Assembly: GCA_005116745.1 (NCBI GenBank)
Contig: SWDS01000009.1
Span: 249,509 to 313,508 of the forward strand
Length of the DNA stretch: 64,000 nucleotides
Direction: 5' to 3'
DNA from: Nitrospira sp.
GTDB taxonomy: Bacteria; Nitrospirota; Nitrospiria; Nitrospirales; Nitrospiraceae
Position numbers and translations under genes: made by a program. Every line of letters starts with the position of its first letter. Positions within the stretch are counted from its first letter, which is position 1. The notes below the pieces were generated by a model. The model saw only the letters and a list, made by a program, of their open reading frames with translations. It was not told where the DNA came from and did no database searches. Below, piece after piece: positions 23,474 to 32,607 of the stretch.

Positions 23474-24094
23474 ATGACGAATGGACTAATTGGAAAAAAG
23501 TTGGGAATGACCCAAGTCTTCGATGAGAGTCGTTTAACTCCAGTGACGATAATCGAGGCTGGTCCGTGTCGAGTGGTAGCGATAAAGACGAAAGAACGCG
23601 ATCAATATGAAGCTGTCCAGCTTTCTTTCGGTGAAGTCAAAGAGCGCAAGCTATCGAAGTCAGAGCTAGGGCACCTGAAGAAAAACCAAGCGGCACCGAG
23701 TCGGATCCTGCGTGAGTTTAAGAAAGACGGAAATCCGGCTGTGGGACAAGTGGTAACGGTCGGCATGTTTCAGAAGGGTGATTGGGTTGACGTCATCGGA
23801 ATATCGAAAGGTAAGGGATTTCAGGGTGTCGTGAAGCGTCATCACTACGCGGGTGGTCCTGAGTCTCATGGGTCCATGTTTCATCGGGCGCCAGGTTCTA
23901 TAGGGGCGAGTTCGTTTCCTTCTCGTGTGTGGAAAGGGAAGACCTTGCCTGGTCACATGGGAGCGGAGCGTGTTACGGTTCAGAGGTTGAAGGTCGTTGA
24001 GTCGCGGTCTGATGAAAATCTCCTCTTTGTCCGAGGGGCCATTCCTGGGGCCATTAGCGGCCTCGTTGTCGTCCGAAAGTCAAAAAAGAGCTAG
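23474..24094 (+). CDS. rplC: 50S ribosomal protein L3
   Basis: A 206-residue protein that reaches the peptidyl transferase centre. It starts MTNGLIGKKLGMTQVF and has the characteristic GKGFQGVVKRHHYAGGPESHG and SFPSRVWKGKTLPGHMG blocks. rplD starts one base after its stop, so the two are likely coupled. Confidence 0.97.
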   Translation: MTNGLIGKKLGMTQVFDESRLTPVTIIEAGPCRVVAIKTKERDQYEAVQLSFGEVKERKLSKSELGHLKKNQAAPSRILREFKKDGNPAVGQVVTVGMFQKGDWVDVIGISKGKGFQGVVKRHHYAGGPESHGSMFHRAPGSIGASSFPSRVWKGKTLPGHMGAERVTVQRLKVVESRSDENLLFVRGAIPGAISGLVVVRKSKKS

Positions 24095-24095
24095 T

Positions 24096-24719
24096 ATGCC
24101 TACTATTGATCTCGTTGATTTGCAAAAAAAGAAAGTGGGAACGGTCGATTTATCTCCGCAGGTATTCGGCTGTGAGCCTCGTGCTGCTTTGGTTCATGAA
24201 GCGGTCATCATGCAGCGTGCCTGTGAGCGTAGGGGGACGGCCTCTACGTTGCGGCGCGGTGAAGTGAGCGGTTCTGGTAAAAAGCCATGGAAGCAAAAGC
24301 ATACAGGGCGTGCCAGGGCTGGGTCTCTTCGCTCGCCTGTCTGGCGCCATGGGGGAAGTGTTTTTGGGCCAAAGCCTAGAAGTTATGCCTATTCTATGCC
24401 TAAGAAAAAGTATCGTATTGCACTGCAGAGCGCATTGTCGGCTAAGGTAGTAGAGAGTAAGTTGTTTGTTGTGTCCGATCTTTCTCTCCAGCAGCCCAGA
24501 ACGAAGTTGCTAGCGCAAGCGTTAAAGCAATTCACTGGGGGTGATCACGCGCTAGTGATCGTTGGTAAGGATCAATCTGACATTTTGAAGGCTGCCGGGA
24601 ATCTCGCTGCGGTGAAGGTGCTTAGCGCTGATCAGCTGAACGTGTACGATGTGGTTCGCGCTCAAGTGATCATGATTGCCGAACGTGAGCTTGGTCCTGT
24701 CAATGAGGTGTGGTCATGA
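24096..24719 (+). CDS. rplD: 50S ribosomal protein L4
   Basis: A 207-residue exit-tunnel protein. ATG 24096 is chosen over a far upstream start inside rplC. The long basic loop GSGKKPWKQKHTGRARAGS that enters the tunnel is intact, followed by WRHGGSVFGPKPRSY. In E. coli L4 controls the S10 operon; no such leader is visible here. It overlaps rplW by 4 bases (ATGA). Confidence 0.97.
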   Translation: MPTIDLVDLQKKKVGTVDLSPQVFGCEPRAALVHEAVIMQRACERRGTASTLRRGEVSGSGKKPWKQKHTGRARAGSLRSPVWRHGGSVFGPKPRSYAYSMPKKKYRIALQSALSAKVVESKLFVVSDLSLQQPRTKLLAQALKQFTGGDHALVIVGKDQSDILKAAGNLAAVKVLSADQLNVYDVVRAQVIMIAERELGPVNEVWS

Positions 24720-25009
24720 AAGTTGATAGCCACAGGATCTTGATTCGGCCATTATTAACAGAAAAGCTTACCGCGCTTCGTGAGGCAACGAATACGGTTG
24801 GTTTTGTGGTTCATCCTGATGCAAACCGCATTCAGATCAGGCTGGCCGTCGAGGCGTTGTTAAAAGTCAAGGTTGACAAGGTCAACGTCCTGAATGTTCG
24901 TGGGAAAGTAAAGAAGCTCGGTCGATTCTCTGGTAGGCGTTCAGATTGGAAGAAGGCGCTGGTGACTCTTAAACAGGGCGAAAAGTTAGAGATGTACGAA
25001 AGCGCCTAG
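24716..25009 (+). CDS. rplW: 50S ribosomal protein L23
   Basis: A 97-residue protein at the tunnel exit, where trigger factor and SRP dock. ATG 24716 overlaps the rplD stop. The LIRPLLTEKLTALREA start and the VNVLNVRGKVKKLGR loop are typical. rplB follows after 52 bases. Confidence 0.96.
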   Translation: MKVDSHRILIRPLLTEKLTALREATNTVGFVVHPDANRIQIRLAVEALLKVKVDKVNVLNVRGKVKKLGRFSGRRSDWKKALVTLKQGEKLEMYESA

Positions 25010-25061
25010 TAGGGTCTCATCGTCGGTTTGTTCGTGAAGGGTGAAAAGTGGGAGCATTATT

Positions 25062-25904
25062 ATGGGACTGAAGTCGTATCGTCCTACGTCTCCTGGTCGT
25101 CGAGGTATGACGGCTGTGGTGACCGAGGAGTTAACCAAAAAGAAGCCAGAGAAATCGTTAACTGCTTTCCATCTCCGAAGCGGAGGGCGCAACAACGATG
25201 GTCGCACGACTGTCAGGTTTCGTGGGGGGGGGCACAAGAGGCTCTATCGAACAATTGATTTCTTGCGCGATAAAGTTGGAGTTTCAGCTCGGGTTGAGGC
25301 TATTGAGTACGATCCGAATCGATCAGCGAGAATTGCACTCCTGAAATATATGGACGGAGAGAAGCGGTATATCTTAGCTCCTGTCGGATTAAGCATAAAT
25401 GATGAAATACAATCTGGTCCTCAGGCTGAGATCAGACCTGGGAATGCGCTTCCTTTAATGAATATGCCACTTGGTACGACCATCCACAATCTTGAGTTGA
25501 AGGTTGGAAAGGGAGGTCAGTTGATTCGAAGTGCTGGTGGGTTTGCGCAGGTCATGGGCCGTGATGGTGCGTATGTGCAGGTGCGTCTAAAGTCTGGTGA
25601 AATGCGTCGAGTTCTAGGGGCCTGTATGGCGACTGTTGGGCAAGTCGGTAACGTCGACCATGAAAATGTCAGTGTTGGAAAGGCCGGGCGGAATCGTTGG
25701 AAAGGGAAGAAGCCTCACGTGCGAGGGGTTGTGATGAACCCTGTTGACCATCCGCACGGAGGTGGTGAAGGAAAGTCTGGACAGGGGAATCCTCACCCGG
25801 TTTCTCCATGGGGTCTCCCAACCAAGGGGTACAAGACTAGACAGAATAAGAAAACAGATAAATTCATTATTGCTCGACGTAAGCCAGGAGTTCGCAATGC
25901 CTAG
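25062..25904 (+). CDS. rplB: 50S ribosomal protein L2
   Basis: A 280-residue protein needed for subunit association and peptidyl transferase. ATG 25062 follows GGGAG and gives [16 protein letters not shown]; an upstream GTG at 25041 is less likely. The conserved [16 protein letters not shown] block, including the functional His, is present. The last 8 bases overlap rpsS. Confidence 0.97.
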   Translation: MGLKSYRPTSPGRRGMTAVVTEELTKKKPEKSLTAFHLRSGGRNNDGRTTVRFRGGGHKRLYRTIDFLRDKVGVSARVEAIEYDPNRSARIALLKYMDGEKRYILAPVGLSINDEIQSGPQAEIRPGNALPLMNMPLGTTIHNLELKVGKGGQLIRSAGGFAQVMGRDGAYVQVRLKSGEMRRVLGACMATVGQVGNVDHENVSVGKAGRNRWKGKKPHVRGVVMNPVDHPHGGGEGKSGQGNPHPVSPWGLPTKGYKTRQNKKTDKFIIARRKPGVRNA

Positions 25905-26184
25905 ATCGGTAAGTAAGGGCGCGTTTATTGACGGTCACCTTCTCGAAAAAGTCGAGCGCATGAATGAGACGAAGGACCGCAAGTTAATCAAGACGTGGTC
26001 GCGACGGTCAACGGTGATTCCGGACATGATCGGCCATACGTTTGCGGTTCATAACGGGAAGAAGTTTATTCCGGTGTTCGTGACTGAAAACATGGTTGGT
26101 CATAAGCTTGGCGAGTTTGCTCCAACAAGGTTTTTTAAGGGGCATGGTCATGCTAGGTCTGAAAAGGCTGTCGCACTTAAGTAG
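25897..26184 (+). CDS. rpsS: 30S ribosomal protein S19
   Basis: A 95-residue head protein. ATG 25897 lies inside the end of rplB with CCAGGAG upstream. The sequence [18 protein letters not shown], the [19 protein letters not shown] core and the [11 protein letters not shown] tail are standard. Confidence 0.97.
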   Translation: MPRSVSKGAFIDGHLLEKVERMNETKDRKLIKTWSRRSTVIPDMIGHTFAVHNGKKFIPVFVTENMVGHKLGEFAPTRFFKGHGHARSEKAVALK

Positions 26185-26274
26185 AAAGGTTGATCGGTTG
26201 GCTTATCATCAATGTCTGACGTATCGCGTGATTCATTGATTGTTTGAATTCAATTGGCTAACAGGGTTTAGAAA

Positions 26275-26631
26275 ATGACTGAAGCACGTGCGGTTCTAAA
26301 ATTTGCTCGCGTTGCGCCTCGGAAGGCTAGACCGGTAATTGATTTGATTCGTGGAAAGCAAGTGCCAATGGTGTTGGCCATCTTGAAGCACACGCCACGC
26401 CATGCTGCGCGGCTTGTTGAAAAGATCGTCCGTTCCGCCGTGGCCAATGCAGAGCTAAAGGAGATGGGAGATAGCGAATCAATGGTCATCTCCAGGGCTT
26501 TTGTTGACGGTGGTCCAACATATAAGCGTGTACGTGCGAGGTCGATGGGGCGGGCCAATGCAATTCAAAAGCGTACGAGTCATATTACCGTCGTTGTGAC
26601 GGCTCCTGAAATTCAGGGTAAGAGAAAATAG
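26275..26631 (+). CDS. rplV: 50S ribosomal protein L22
   Basis: A 118-residue protein lining the exit tunnel. It begins [19 protein letters not shown] and carries the long beta-hairpin region [19 protein letters not shown] that reaches the tunnel constriction. A 90-base gap separates it from rpsS; nothing regulatory is recognised in it. Confidence 0.96.
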   Translation: MTEARAVLKFARVAPRKARPVIDLIRGKQVPMVLAILKHTPRHAARLVEKIVRSAVANAELKEMGDSESMVISRAFVDGGPTYKRVRARSMGRANAIQKRTSHITVVVTAPEIQGKRK

Positions 26632-26661
26632 CTCATTTCTCTCTATTGAGGCATATAACGC

Positions 26662-27333
26662 ATGGGTCAGAAAACACATCCAATTGGTTATCGGCTAGGC
26701 TACAACTATACGTGGAGCTCGCGCTGGTATGCAGGTAAAGATTACGCCAAACTGCTCCATCAGGATGTCAAAATCCGAAAGATGGTTAAGGCAAGGCTGT
26801 ATCATGCTGGCGTATCCAAAGTTGAAATTGAGCGTTCTGGTGATCAGACTAGAGTGATTATTCATACTGCTCGCCCTGGCATTATTATCGGACGCAAGGG
26901 GGCTGAGGTTGATAAGCTGAAGGCTGACCTTGAAAAGCAGTATGGGGGGCAGGTTTATATTACGGTCAAGGAAATCAAGAAGCCAGAACTTGACGCTCAG
27001 CTGGTTAGTGAAAATGTTGCTACTCAGCTTGAGAAGCGGGTCGCGTTTCGGAGAGCGATGAAGCGCAGTGTTCAGTCAGCCTTGAGGCTTGGTGCTCAAG
27101 GTATCAAGATCATGGTGGCTGGTCGTCTGGGTGGTGCTGAAATTGCTCGAACGGAATGGTATCGAGAGGGGCGTGTTCCTCTACATACGCTCCGTGCTGA
27201 AATAGATTATGGATTCGCCGAAGCGCACACGACGATGGGGCAGATCGGGGTAAAGACCTGGATCTATAAGGGAGAGCTTCTTCCTGTGCAGCCCTTCAAG
27301 GCGGAATCATCTTTAGAACGACGGTTTGGGTGA
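26662..27333 (+). CDS. rpsC: 30S ribosomal protein S3
   Basis: A 223-residue protein at the mRNA entry site. The N-terminus [14 protein letters not shown], the KH domain motif [13 protein letters not shown] and the C-terminal [20 protein letters not shown] block are all present. rplP starts 12 bases after it. Confidence 0.97.
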   Translation: MGQKTHPIGYRLGYNYTWSSRWYAGKDYAKLLHQDVKIRKMVKARLYHAGVSKVEIERSGDQTRVIIHTARPGIIIGRKGAEVDKLKADLEKQYGGQVYITVKEIKKPELDAQLVSENVATQLEKRVAFRRAMKRSVQSALRLGAQGIKIMVAGRLGGAEIARTEWYREGRVPLHTLRAEIDYGFAEAHTTMGQIGVKTWIYKGELLPVQPFKAESSLERRFG

Positions 27334-27345
27334 GGAGATCGACCT

Positions 27346-27771
27346 GTGTTAGCGCCTAAGAAAGTTAAATTTAGAAAGATGCAAAAGGGCCGGATGACCG
27401 GCAAAGCCTATCGTGGTGGCCAAATTACTCTTGGAGAGTTTGGTCTCAAGGCATTAGAACCAGGATGGGTGACGAGCCGACAAATTGAAGCCGCGCGTAT
27501 TGCGATTACTCGATACGTGAAGCGTGGAGGGCAAGTGTGGACACGCATTTTTCCTGATAAACCAATCACGAAAAAGCCGGCTGAGACTCGAATGGGTAAG
27601 GGGAAGGGGAATCCTGAGTACTGGGTTGCTGTTGTCAAGCCTGGCAGGATCCTTTATGAGATGGACGGCGTCACCCAAGAGGTTGCTAAAGAGGCGTTTC
27701 GCCTTGCGTCGCACAAGTTGCCGATTGCCACGAAATTAGTTGTTCGTGGCGAGTTTGGACAAGGTTCTTGA
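27346..27771 (+). CDS. rplP: 50S ribosomal protein L16
   Basis: A 141-residue protein near the A-site tRNA. The start is GTG at 27346, with TGAGGAG just upstream overlapping the rpsC stop. The N-terminus [17 protein letters not shown] and the [17 protein letters not shown] block are typical. Confidence 0.97.
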   Translation: MLAPKKVKFRKMQKGRMTGKAYRGGQITLGEFGLKALEPGWVTSRQIEAARIAITRYVKRGGQVWTRIFPDKPITKKPAETRMGKGKGNPEYWVAVVKPGRILYEMDGVTQEVAKEAFRLASHKLPIATKLVVRGEFGQGS

Positions 27772-27793
27772 GAGGATAAAGAGGAGCAGGGAT

Positions 27794-28009
27794 ATGGCAT
27801 TGGACGTCAAGGAGCTCCAGCAGCTAGGGGTGAGTGAGCTCGTCGATAAAGAAAAGCAACTTGTACAAGAGCTGTTTAGTCTACGTTTTCAGTTTGGCTC
27901 TGGACGTCTCGAGAATCCTATGCAAATCCGAAAAACAAAACGGGATATTGCGCGAGTGAAAACTATTCTCGAACAAGTAAAGGCCCGCACTGAGGGCTCT
28001 AAAAAGTAA
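27794..28009 (+). CDS. rpmC: 50S ribosomal protein L29
   Basis: A 71-residue two-helix protein at the tunnel exit. ATG 27794 after GAGGAGCAGGG is used, not the GTG at 27740 inside rplP. The LFSLRFQFGSGRLENP and IRKTKRDIARVKTIL segments identify it. rpsQ starts 8 bases later. Confidence 0.95.
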   Translation: MALDVKELQQLGVSELVDKEKQLVQELFSLRFQFGSGRLENPMQIRKTKRDIARVKTILEQVKARTEGSKK

Positions 28010-28017
28010 AGGATGCT

Positions 28018-28284
28018 ATGGCTGAGGTAGTAAAGCGCCGTCATTGGTATGGCGACGTCGTCAGTAACAAAATGCAAAAGACGGTTGTTGTCGTGGTTTC
28101 ACGAACGGTCACTCACCCAGTCTATAAGAAGGTTCTTAGGCGGGTGACGAAACTAAAAGCCCACGATGAAGGTGGTGTGTGTAAAGTGGGAGATCGGGTC
28201 AAGCTCGTGCAGACGAGGCCGTTAAGCAAGGAAAAGAACTGGCGTGTTGTTCAAGTCATGGAAAAAGGTCAACCTGAAAAGTAA
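28018..28284 (+). CDS. rpsQ: 30S ribosomal protein S17
   Basis: An 88-residue OB-fold protein that binds 16S rRNA early in assembly. The core [18 protein letters not shown], then [10 protein letters not shown] and [21 protein letters not shown], are typical. It closes the S10 section; rplN follows after 53 bases. Confidence 0.96.
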   Translation: MAEVVKRRHWYGDVVSNKMQKTVVVVVSRTVTHPVYKKVLRRVTKLKAHDEGGVCKVGDRVKLVQTRPLSKEKNWRVVQVMEKGQPEK

Positions 28285-28337
28285 GAAGCGGTATTTCAGA
28301 TGGTTTTTGGTTTACTACCGCGCGTAGGAATATAGCG

Positions 28338-28706
28338 ATGATTCAGAACTATACTTATATGGATGTGGCCGATAATTCCGGAGCCAAGCAGGCCATGTGT
28401 TTTCATGTTTTCGGGGGGACGAGACGTCGTTATGCGTCGCTGGGTGACATCGTGGTGGTGGCTGTCAAGGAGGCAATCCCACAGGCGGGCGTGAAGAAGG
28501 GGGATGTGAGCCGGGCGGTTATCGTCCGAACCACAAAGGAAGTTCGCCGAGAAGATGGGTCGTATATTAAGTTTGATCGGAACGCATGCGTGTTGATCAA
28601 CAAAGATGGCGAGCCAATTGGAACGCGCATATTCGGTCCTGTTGCCCGCGAGCTCCGCTGGAAGAAATTTATGAAGATCATTTCTTTAGCGCCTGAAGTT
28701 TTGTAG
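28338..28706 (+). CDS. rplN: 50S ribosomal protein L14
   Basis: A 122-residue protein at the subunit interface. The N-terminus [20 protein letters not shown] and the central [20 protein letters not shown] and [20 protein letters not shown] blocks are standard. It opens the spc section with no separate promoter seen. Confidence 0.97.
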   Translation: MIQNYTYMDVADNSGAKQAMCFHVFGGTRRRYASLGDIVVVAVKEAIPQAGVKKGDVSRAVIVRTTKEVRREDGSYIKFDRNACVLINKDGEPIGTRIFGPVARELRWKKFMKIISLAPEVL

Positions 28707-28728
28707 GGCAGAACGAACGAGGAGCATC

Positions 28729-29058
28729 GTGGAAGTAGTCCGAAAAAGTAGAATTCGAAAAGGGGATACGGTTGTCGTGGTCACTGGTCGTGAGCGAGGC
28801 AAGACGGGGAAAGTTTTGTCTGTTGATCTGCAAGCCGGGAAGGTGATTGTCGAGAAGTTAAATATCGTCAAGCGACACACTAAACCCAATCAGAAGGCTA
28901 AGCAGGGAGGTATTCTCGAGCGAGAAGCGCCACTACAGATTTCCAATGTCATGTTTTTCTGCCCGGTCACACAGAAGCCTACGCGGATCGGGATTCGTGT
29001 TTTAGAAGATGGGCGACGAGTGCGCTTCAGTAAGAAATCAAACGAGACTGTGGAATAG
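28729..29058 (+). CDS. rplX: 50S ribosomal protein L24
   Basis: A 109-residue KOW-domain protein that starts 50S assembly. The start is GTG 28729 after [26 protein letters not shown] is the KOW motif, followed by [15 protein letters not shown]. The length is usual. Confidence 0.96.
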   Translation: MEVVRKSRIRKGDTVVVVTGRERGKTGKVLSVDLQAGKVIVEKLNIVKRHTKPNQKAKQGGILEREAPLQISNVMFFCPVTQKPTRIGIRVLEDGRRVRFSKKSNETVE

Positions 29059-29066
29059 GCTACGTG

Positions 29067-29717
29067 ATGACTAAGGAACCTAAAAACAAATCTAGTAAAC
29101 CGTCCGAGCGTAAATCATCAAAGAAGGAATCGATCGCGCCCGCGCCATTGGACCAAGGTGGCGAGGAGTCCAAGTTTCGACCACGTCTTCGTGATATATA
29201 TGACCAGAAGGTGGTCCCCGCACTCATGAAGGAGTTTGGATATAAAAACGTGATGCAGGTTCCACGGCTTGAGCGTGTGGTGTTGAACGTGGGAATGGGT
29301 GAGGCGATTCAGAATGTGAAACTCTTGGAAGGTGCGGTAGCTGAGCTGGGGATGATCACCGGTCAAAAGCCGGTTGTCACTCGAGCTAAGAAAGCCATCG
29401 CCGGGTTCAAGCTTCGGCAGGGGTTGCCCATCGGAACTAAAGTGACTCTTCGTAGCCGGCGGATGTATGAGTTTTTTGATCGTCTGGTAACGTTGGCGCT
29501 TCCTCGTATCCGGGACTTCCGTGGCGTTTCTCCAAAGGCTTTTGATGGTCGAGGGAATTACACGCTTGGTGTAAAAGAACAACTCATTTTCCCTGAAATT
29601 AAGTACGATGAAGTTGCCTCGATTCATGGGATGGATATTACGGTTGTCACTACGGCCAGGACGAACGACGAGGGGAAGGCGCTTCTGAAGCACCTGGGTA
29701 TGCCGTTCCGTACGTGA
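29067..29717 (+). CDS. rplE: 50S ribosomal protein L5 with an N-terminal extension
   Basis: A 216-residue protein where about 180 is usual. L5 binds 5S rRNA in the central protuberance. The standard part begins at about residue 39 ([20 protein letters not shown]) and runs to the end with [17 protein letters not shown] intact. The first 35 or so residues are Lys/Ser/Pro/Glu-rich and look disordered. No credible start with a ribosome binding site lies nearer the core, so the extension is probably real. ATG 29067 is preferred to GTG 29064, with TAGG 7 bases upstream. Confidence 0.93.
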   Translation: MTKEPKNKSSKPSERKSSKKESIAPAPLDQGGEESKFRPRLRDIYDQKVVPALMKEFGYKNVMQVPRLERVVLNVGMGEAIQNVKLLEGAVAELGMITGQKPVVTRAKKAIAGFKLRQGLPIGTKVTLRSRRMYEFFDRLVTLALPRIRDFRGVSPKAFDGRGNYTLGVKEQLIFPEIKYDEVASIHGMDITVVTTARTNDEGKALLKHLGMPFRT

Positions 29718-29762
29718 GCACGACGTGGGTCAATGGTGTTTGTTTGAACGGAAGGAGTGCGT

Positions 29763-29948
29763 GTGTCGAGATTAGCGCTGAGAAATAAGGCAGCAACGCA
29801 GCAGAAGTTCTCCACGCGTAACTACCATCGGTGTGGAGTGTGTGGTCGAGTTCACGGATATCTCCGTCGGTTTCAAATGTGCCGTATTTGCTTTCGACTA
29901 ATGTCTCTGCGCGGAGAGATTCCTGGCGTGCGAAAATCTAGCTGGTAA
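29763..29948 (+). CDS. rpsN: 30S ribosomal protein S14, zinc-binding type
   Basis: A 61-residue short S14. GTG 29763 is preferred because GGAAGGAG ends 5 bases before it; the in-frame GTG at 29757 lies within that site. Two Cys pairs (CGVC, CRIC) form the zinc site, marking the ancestral C+ form. It sits between rplE and rpsH as usual. Confidence 0.95.
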   Translation: MSRLALRNKAATQQKFSTRNYHRCGVCGRVHGYLRRFQMCRICFRLMSLRGEIPGVRKSSW

Positions 29949-29997
29949 CGGGTGTTCTCACACCGGTGACCGCCAATGGAGGATAGAAAGATATAGC

Positions 29998-30393
29998 ATG
30001 GTTACCGATCCAATCGGCGATCTTCTGGTTCGCTTAAAGAATGGCGCTCAGCGTCGTCATGAGACTGTCACAGTTCCAACTTCAAAGTTGAAGCGTGCTA
30101 TTTTGACGATTTTGATGAGAGAAGGTTATGTTGACGGCATCGAGGATGGAGCTCATGAGGGGCATCCCATTCTTACCGTACATCTTCGATATGTCGGTGA
30201 GGGGCAGCCTATGATCACTGGGCTGGAGCGCGTCAGTAAGCCAGGACGACGGGTGTATATTGGTAGTCAGGAAATTAAGAAAGTTCGCAATGGGATTGGT
30301 GTGTCCATTATTTCTACGTCTAAAGGAATCATGACAGACCAGGAATCCCGTAAGAATCGTCTTGGCGGTGAGCTTCTCTGTTCTGTATGGTAG
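29998..30393 (+). CDS. rpsH: 30S ribosomal protein S8
   Basis: A 131-residue platform protein that binds helix 21 of 16S rRNA and represses the spc operon in E. coli. The N-terminus VTDPIGDLLVRLKNG and C-terminus GVSIISTSKGIMTDQESR are typical, ending LLCSVW. Confidence 0.97.
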   Translation: MVTDPIGDLLVRLKNGAQRRHETVTVPTSKLKRAILTILMREGYVDGIEDGAHEGHPILTVHLRYVGEGQPMITGLERVSKPGRRVYIGSQEIKKVRNGIGVSIISTSKGIMTDQESRKNRLGGELLCSVW

Positions 30394-30437
30394 GGCGGAT
30401 GAGTTATTTCGATCTCGAGCGAGGGGTGTAACAGATC

Positions 30438-30974
30438 ATGTCCCGCATTGGAAAAAAACCGATTGCAATTCCGGGTGGAGTAGAAGTTAAAGTTGCTGGA
30501 TCAACTGTGTCAGTTAAAGGCCCACTGGGCAAACTGGATTGGTCTCTCGAGCAGGGAGTTGACGTTGCAGTTAGTAATGGCCAAGTCGTTGTCGGCCGTG
30601 CGAGTGACGATCGTAAGCTGAGAGCCTTGCATGGGCTGACTCGTGCAGAATTGAGCAATATGGTTCAGGGTGTAACAAAAGGATACGAACGCTCGCTTGA
30701 GATTACTGGAGTAGGCTATAAGACTCAAGTTCAGGGGCGGACACTTAGCTTCAACGTGGGGTATATCAATCCAGTGATCTATGAGGTGCCAGCGGGCATC
30801 GATGTCAAAGTGGACAAGCAGACGCTCATTAACGTCAAAGGAGTTGATAAGCGGTTAGTAGGACAGGTGGCAGCTGATCTTCGAGCTATTAAGCCACCGG
30901 ATGTCTATAAGCAAAAGGGTATTCGCTACGCGGGCGAGACATTGCGTAAAAAAGAAGGCAAGACGGGGAAATAG
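30438..30974 (+). CDS. rplF: 50S ribosomal protein L6
   Basis: A 178-residue protein at the base of the L7/L12 stalk. It starts MSRIGKKPIAIPGGVEVKV and ends with the KPPDVYKQKGIRYAGE block. Both halves of the internal duplication are present. rplR starts 9 bases later. Confidence 0.97.
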   Translation: MSRIGKKPIAIPGGVEVKVAGSTVSVKGPLGKLDWSLEQGVDVAVSNGQVVVGRASDDRKLRALHGLTRAELSNMVQGVTKGYERSLEITGVGYKTQVQGRTLSFNVGYINPVIYEVPAGIDVKVDKQTLINVKGVDKRLVGQVAADLRAIKPPDVYKQKGIRYAGETLRKKEGKTGK

Positions 30975-30983
30975 GAATTAGCC

Positions 30984-31349
30984 ATGAATGCTGCAGACAA
31001 AGTTCGACAACTTAATCAACGACGCCGTCGAGTGAGACGTGTGATTATGGGAACGACCAGCCGGCCGCGTCTGAATGTATTTCGAAGCGCGGCCCACATT
31101 TATGCCCAGATCATTGATGATATTCAAGGTGCTACTCTGGCGGCTGCCTCATCGCTCGATAAATCGCTACGCAAGTCCATGAAATCGACTGGTGGCATTG
31201 AGGCGGCTAAGGCAGTGGGGAAACTGATCGCTGATCGGGCCAAGGCTGCAAAGGTAACTACCGTAGTTTTTGATCGAGGGGGGCGGATGTATCACGGTAG
31301 AATTAAGGCACTTGCAGATGCATCGCGTGAAGGGGGCTTGCAATTTTAG
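30984..31349 (+). CDS. rplR: 50S ribosomal protein L18
   Basis: A 121-residue 5S rRNA-binding protein. It has the basic N-terminus, [20 protein letters not shown] and the C-terminal [20 protein letters not shown]. An 84-base gap leads to rpsE. Confidence 0.96.
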   Translation: MNAADKVRQLNQRRRRVRRVIMGTTSRPRLNVFRSAAHIYAQIIDDIQGATLAAASSLDKSLRKSMKSTGGIEAAKAVGKLIADRAKAAKVTTVVFDRGGRMYHGRIKALADASREGGLQF

Positions 31350-31433
31350 GCTGAGGCGGGATACGAGGCGAGCAAGAAATGCGTTTGATTTTCTAGCGAA
31401 CTGTTACTGAACTTAGGACTGAGGGGTAAGAGC

Positions 31434-31943
31434 GTGCGAGTCAATCCCGATGAATTGAGCCTGAAAGATAAAGTTGTATTTATCAATCGTGTGGCAAAAG
31501 TCGTGAAAGGTGGAAAGCGTTTCAACTTTTGTGCACTCGTTGTTGTCGGCGACGGTCATGGGTGGATAGGGATCGGTAAGGGAAAAGCTGCTGAAGTCCC
31601 GGTTGCAATTTCAAAAGCTGTCGAACAAGCCAAGAAACACCTTGTTCATGTTTCACTGAAGGGCGCAACTATTCCCCATGAGGTGCATGGTTTGTTTGGC
31701 GGAGAGCATGTGCTGCTGAAGCCCGCCGTCGACGGTACTGGAATCATCGCCGGGGGGGCGGTTCGTGCTGTCGTGGAGCTGGTCGGTGCGCATAATGTCA
31801 TCGCGAAAACATTGGGCCGTGGAAACCCATTCAATACCGTTCGTGCTACCCTCGACGGGCTCACTCAATTGCGGAATTTGGACGATGTTCTTCGCTTCCG
31901 TCGACAAGTACTTCCGGATGGTCGAGAAAGGGCTGCGGTGTAA
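31434..31943 (+). CDS. rpsE: 30S ribosomal protein S5
   Basis: A 169-residue protein important for decoding accuracy. The start is GTG 31434. The N-terminal RNA-binding domain ([33 protein letters not shown]) and the C-terminal domain ([19 protein letters not shown]) are intact. Its stop overlaps the rpmD start as TAATG. Confidence 0.97.
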   Translation: MRVNPDELSLKDKVVFINRVAKVVKGGKRFNFCALVVVGDGHGWIGIGKGKAAEVPVAISKAVEQAKKHLVHVSLKGATIPHEVHGLFGGEHVLLKPAVDGTGIIAGGAVRAVVELVGAHNVIAKTLGRGNPFNTVRATLDGLTQLRNLDDVLRFRRQVLPDGRERAAV

Positions 31944-32161
31944 TGAGCTCATCTAAGACGCCTAAAACTTCAGAGCATGCTGCTCAAAGCGTGCGCGTGA
32001 CGTTACGACGGAGTCCCATTGGGACGCCTGAGCGGCATCGCCTTGTATTGCGTGGCCTCGGTCTTCGACATATTCGACAGACAGTTGTCCATCCAGACAC
32101 GCCTCAGGTGCGAGGACTAATTCAAAAAGTAGGCTACCTGCTTGAGGTTGGAAAGCCATGA
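31943..32161 (+). CDS. rpmD: 50S ribosomal protein L30
   Basis: A 72-residue protein; the usual length is about 60. The extra dozen residues are a Ser/Thr/Lys-rich N-terminus. The core VRVTLRRSPIGTPERHRLVL followed by GLGLRHIRQTV is characteristic. It overlaps rpsE by 1 base and rplO by 4 (ATGA). Confidence 0.93.
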   Translation: MSSSKTPKTSEHAAQSVRVTLRRSPIGTPERHRLVLRGLGLRHIRQTVVHPDTPQVRGLIQKVGYLLEVGKP

Positions 32162-32607
32162 AACTTCATGATTTAGCTCCAGCAAAAGGGGCAAAGAAGC
32201 GAAGGAAGCGTATCGGACGCGGACCTGGGTCTGGTCACGGGAAGACGGCTACCAAGGGGCATAAGGGACTTCTGGCTCGATCTGGTGGTGGTAAACGCCC
32301 AGGGTTTGAGGGTGGACAGATGCCGTTGGTACGACGGCTACCAAAGTTCGGATTTACCAACCCATCCAGGACAGAATATTCCATCGTCAACGTTAAGAGT
32401 TTTGAACAATGGGTTGGAAATGAGACCGTCACTCCGCAAGCCATGGTTGATGCTGGATTGGTGAAGCGAAAGAAACTTCCAATTAAAATTCTTGGCAACG
32501 GTGAATTAAAGAGAGCACTCGTTGTTCAGGCACATAAGTTCAGTAAATCGGCTGAATCAAAAATCCAAGCAGCCGGAGGGCGAGTCGAGGTCATCGGCGG
32601 TGCTTGA
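32158..32607 (+). CDS. rplO: 50S ribosomal protein L15
   Basis: A 149-residue late-assembly protein. It begins MKLHDLAPAKGAKKRRKRIG followed by the Gly-rich GRGPGSGHGKTATKGHKG block, and ends with the SKSAESKIQAAGGRVEVIGG motif. Its end overlaps secY by 8 bases. Confidence 0.97.
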   Translation: MKLHDLAPAKGAKKRRKRIGRGPGSGHGKTATKGHKGLLARSGGGKRPGFEGGQMPLVRRLPKFGFTNPSRTEYSIVNVKSFEQWVGNETVTPQAMVDAGLVKRKKLPIKILGNGELKRALVVQAHKFSKSAESKIQAAGGRVEVIGGA

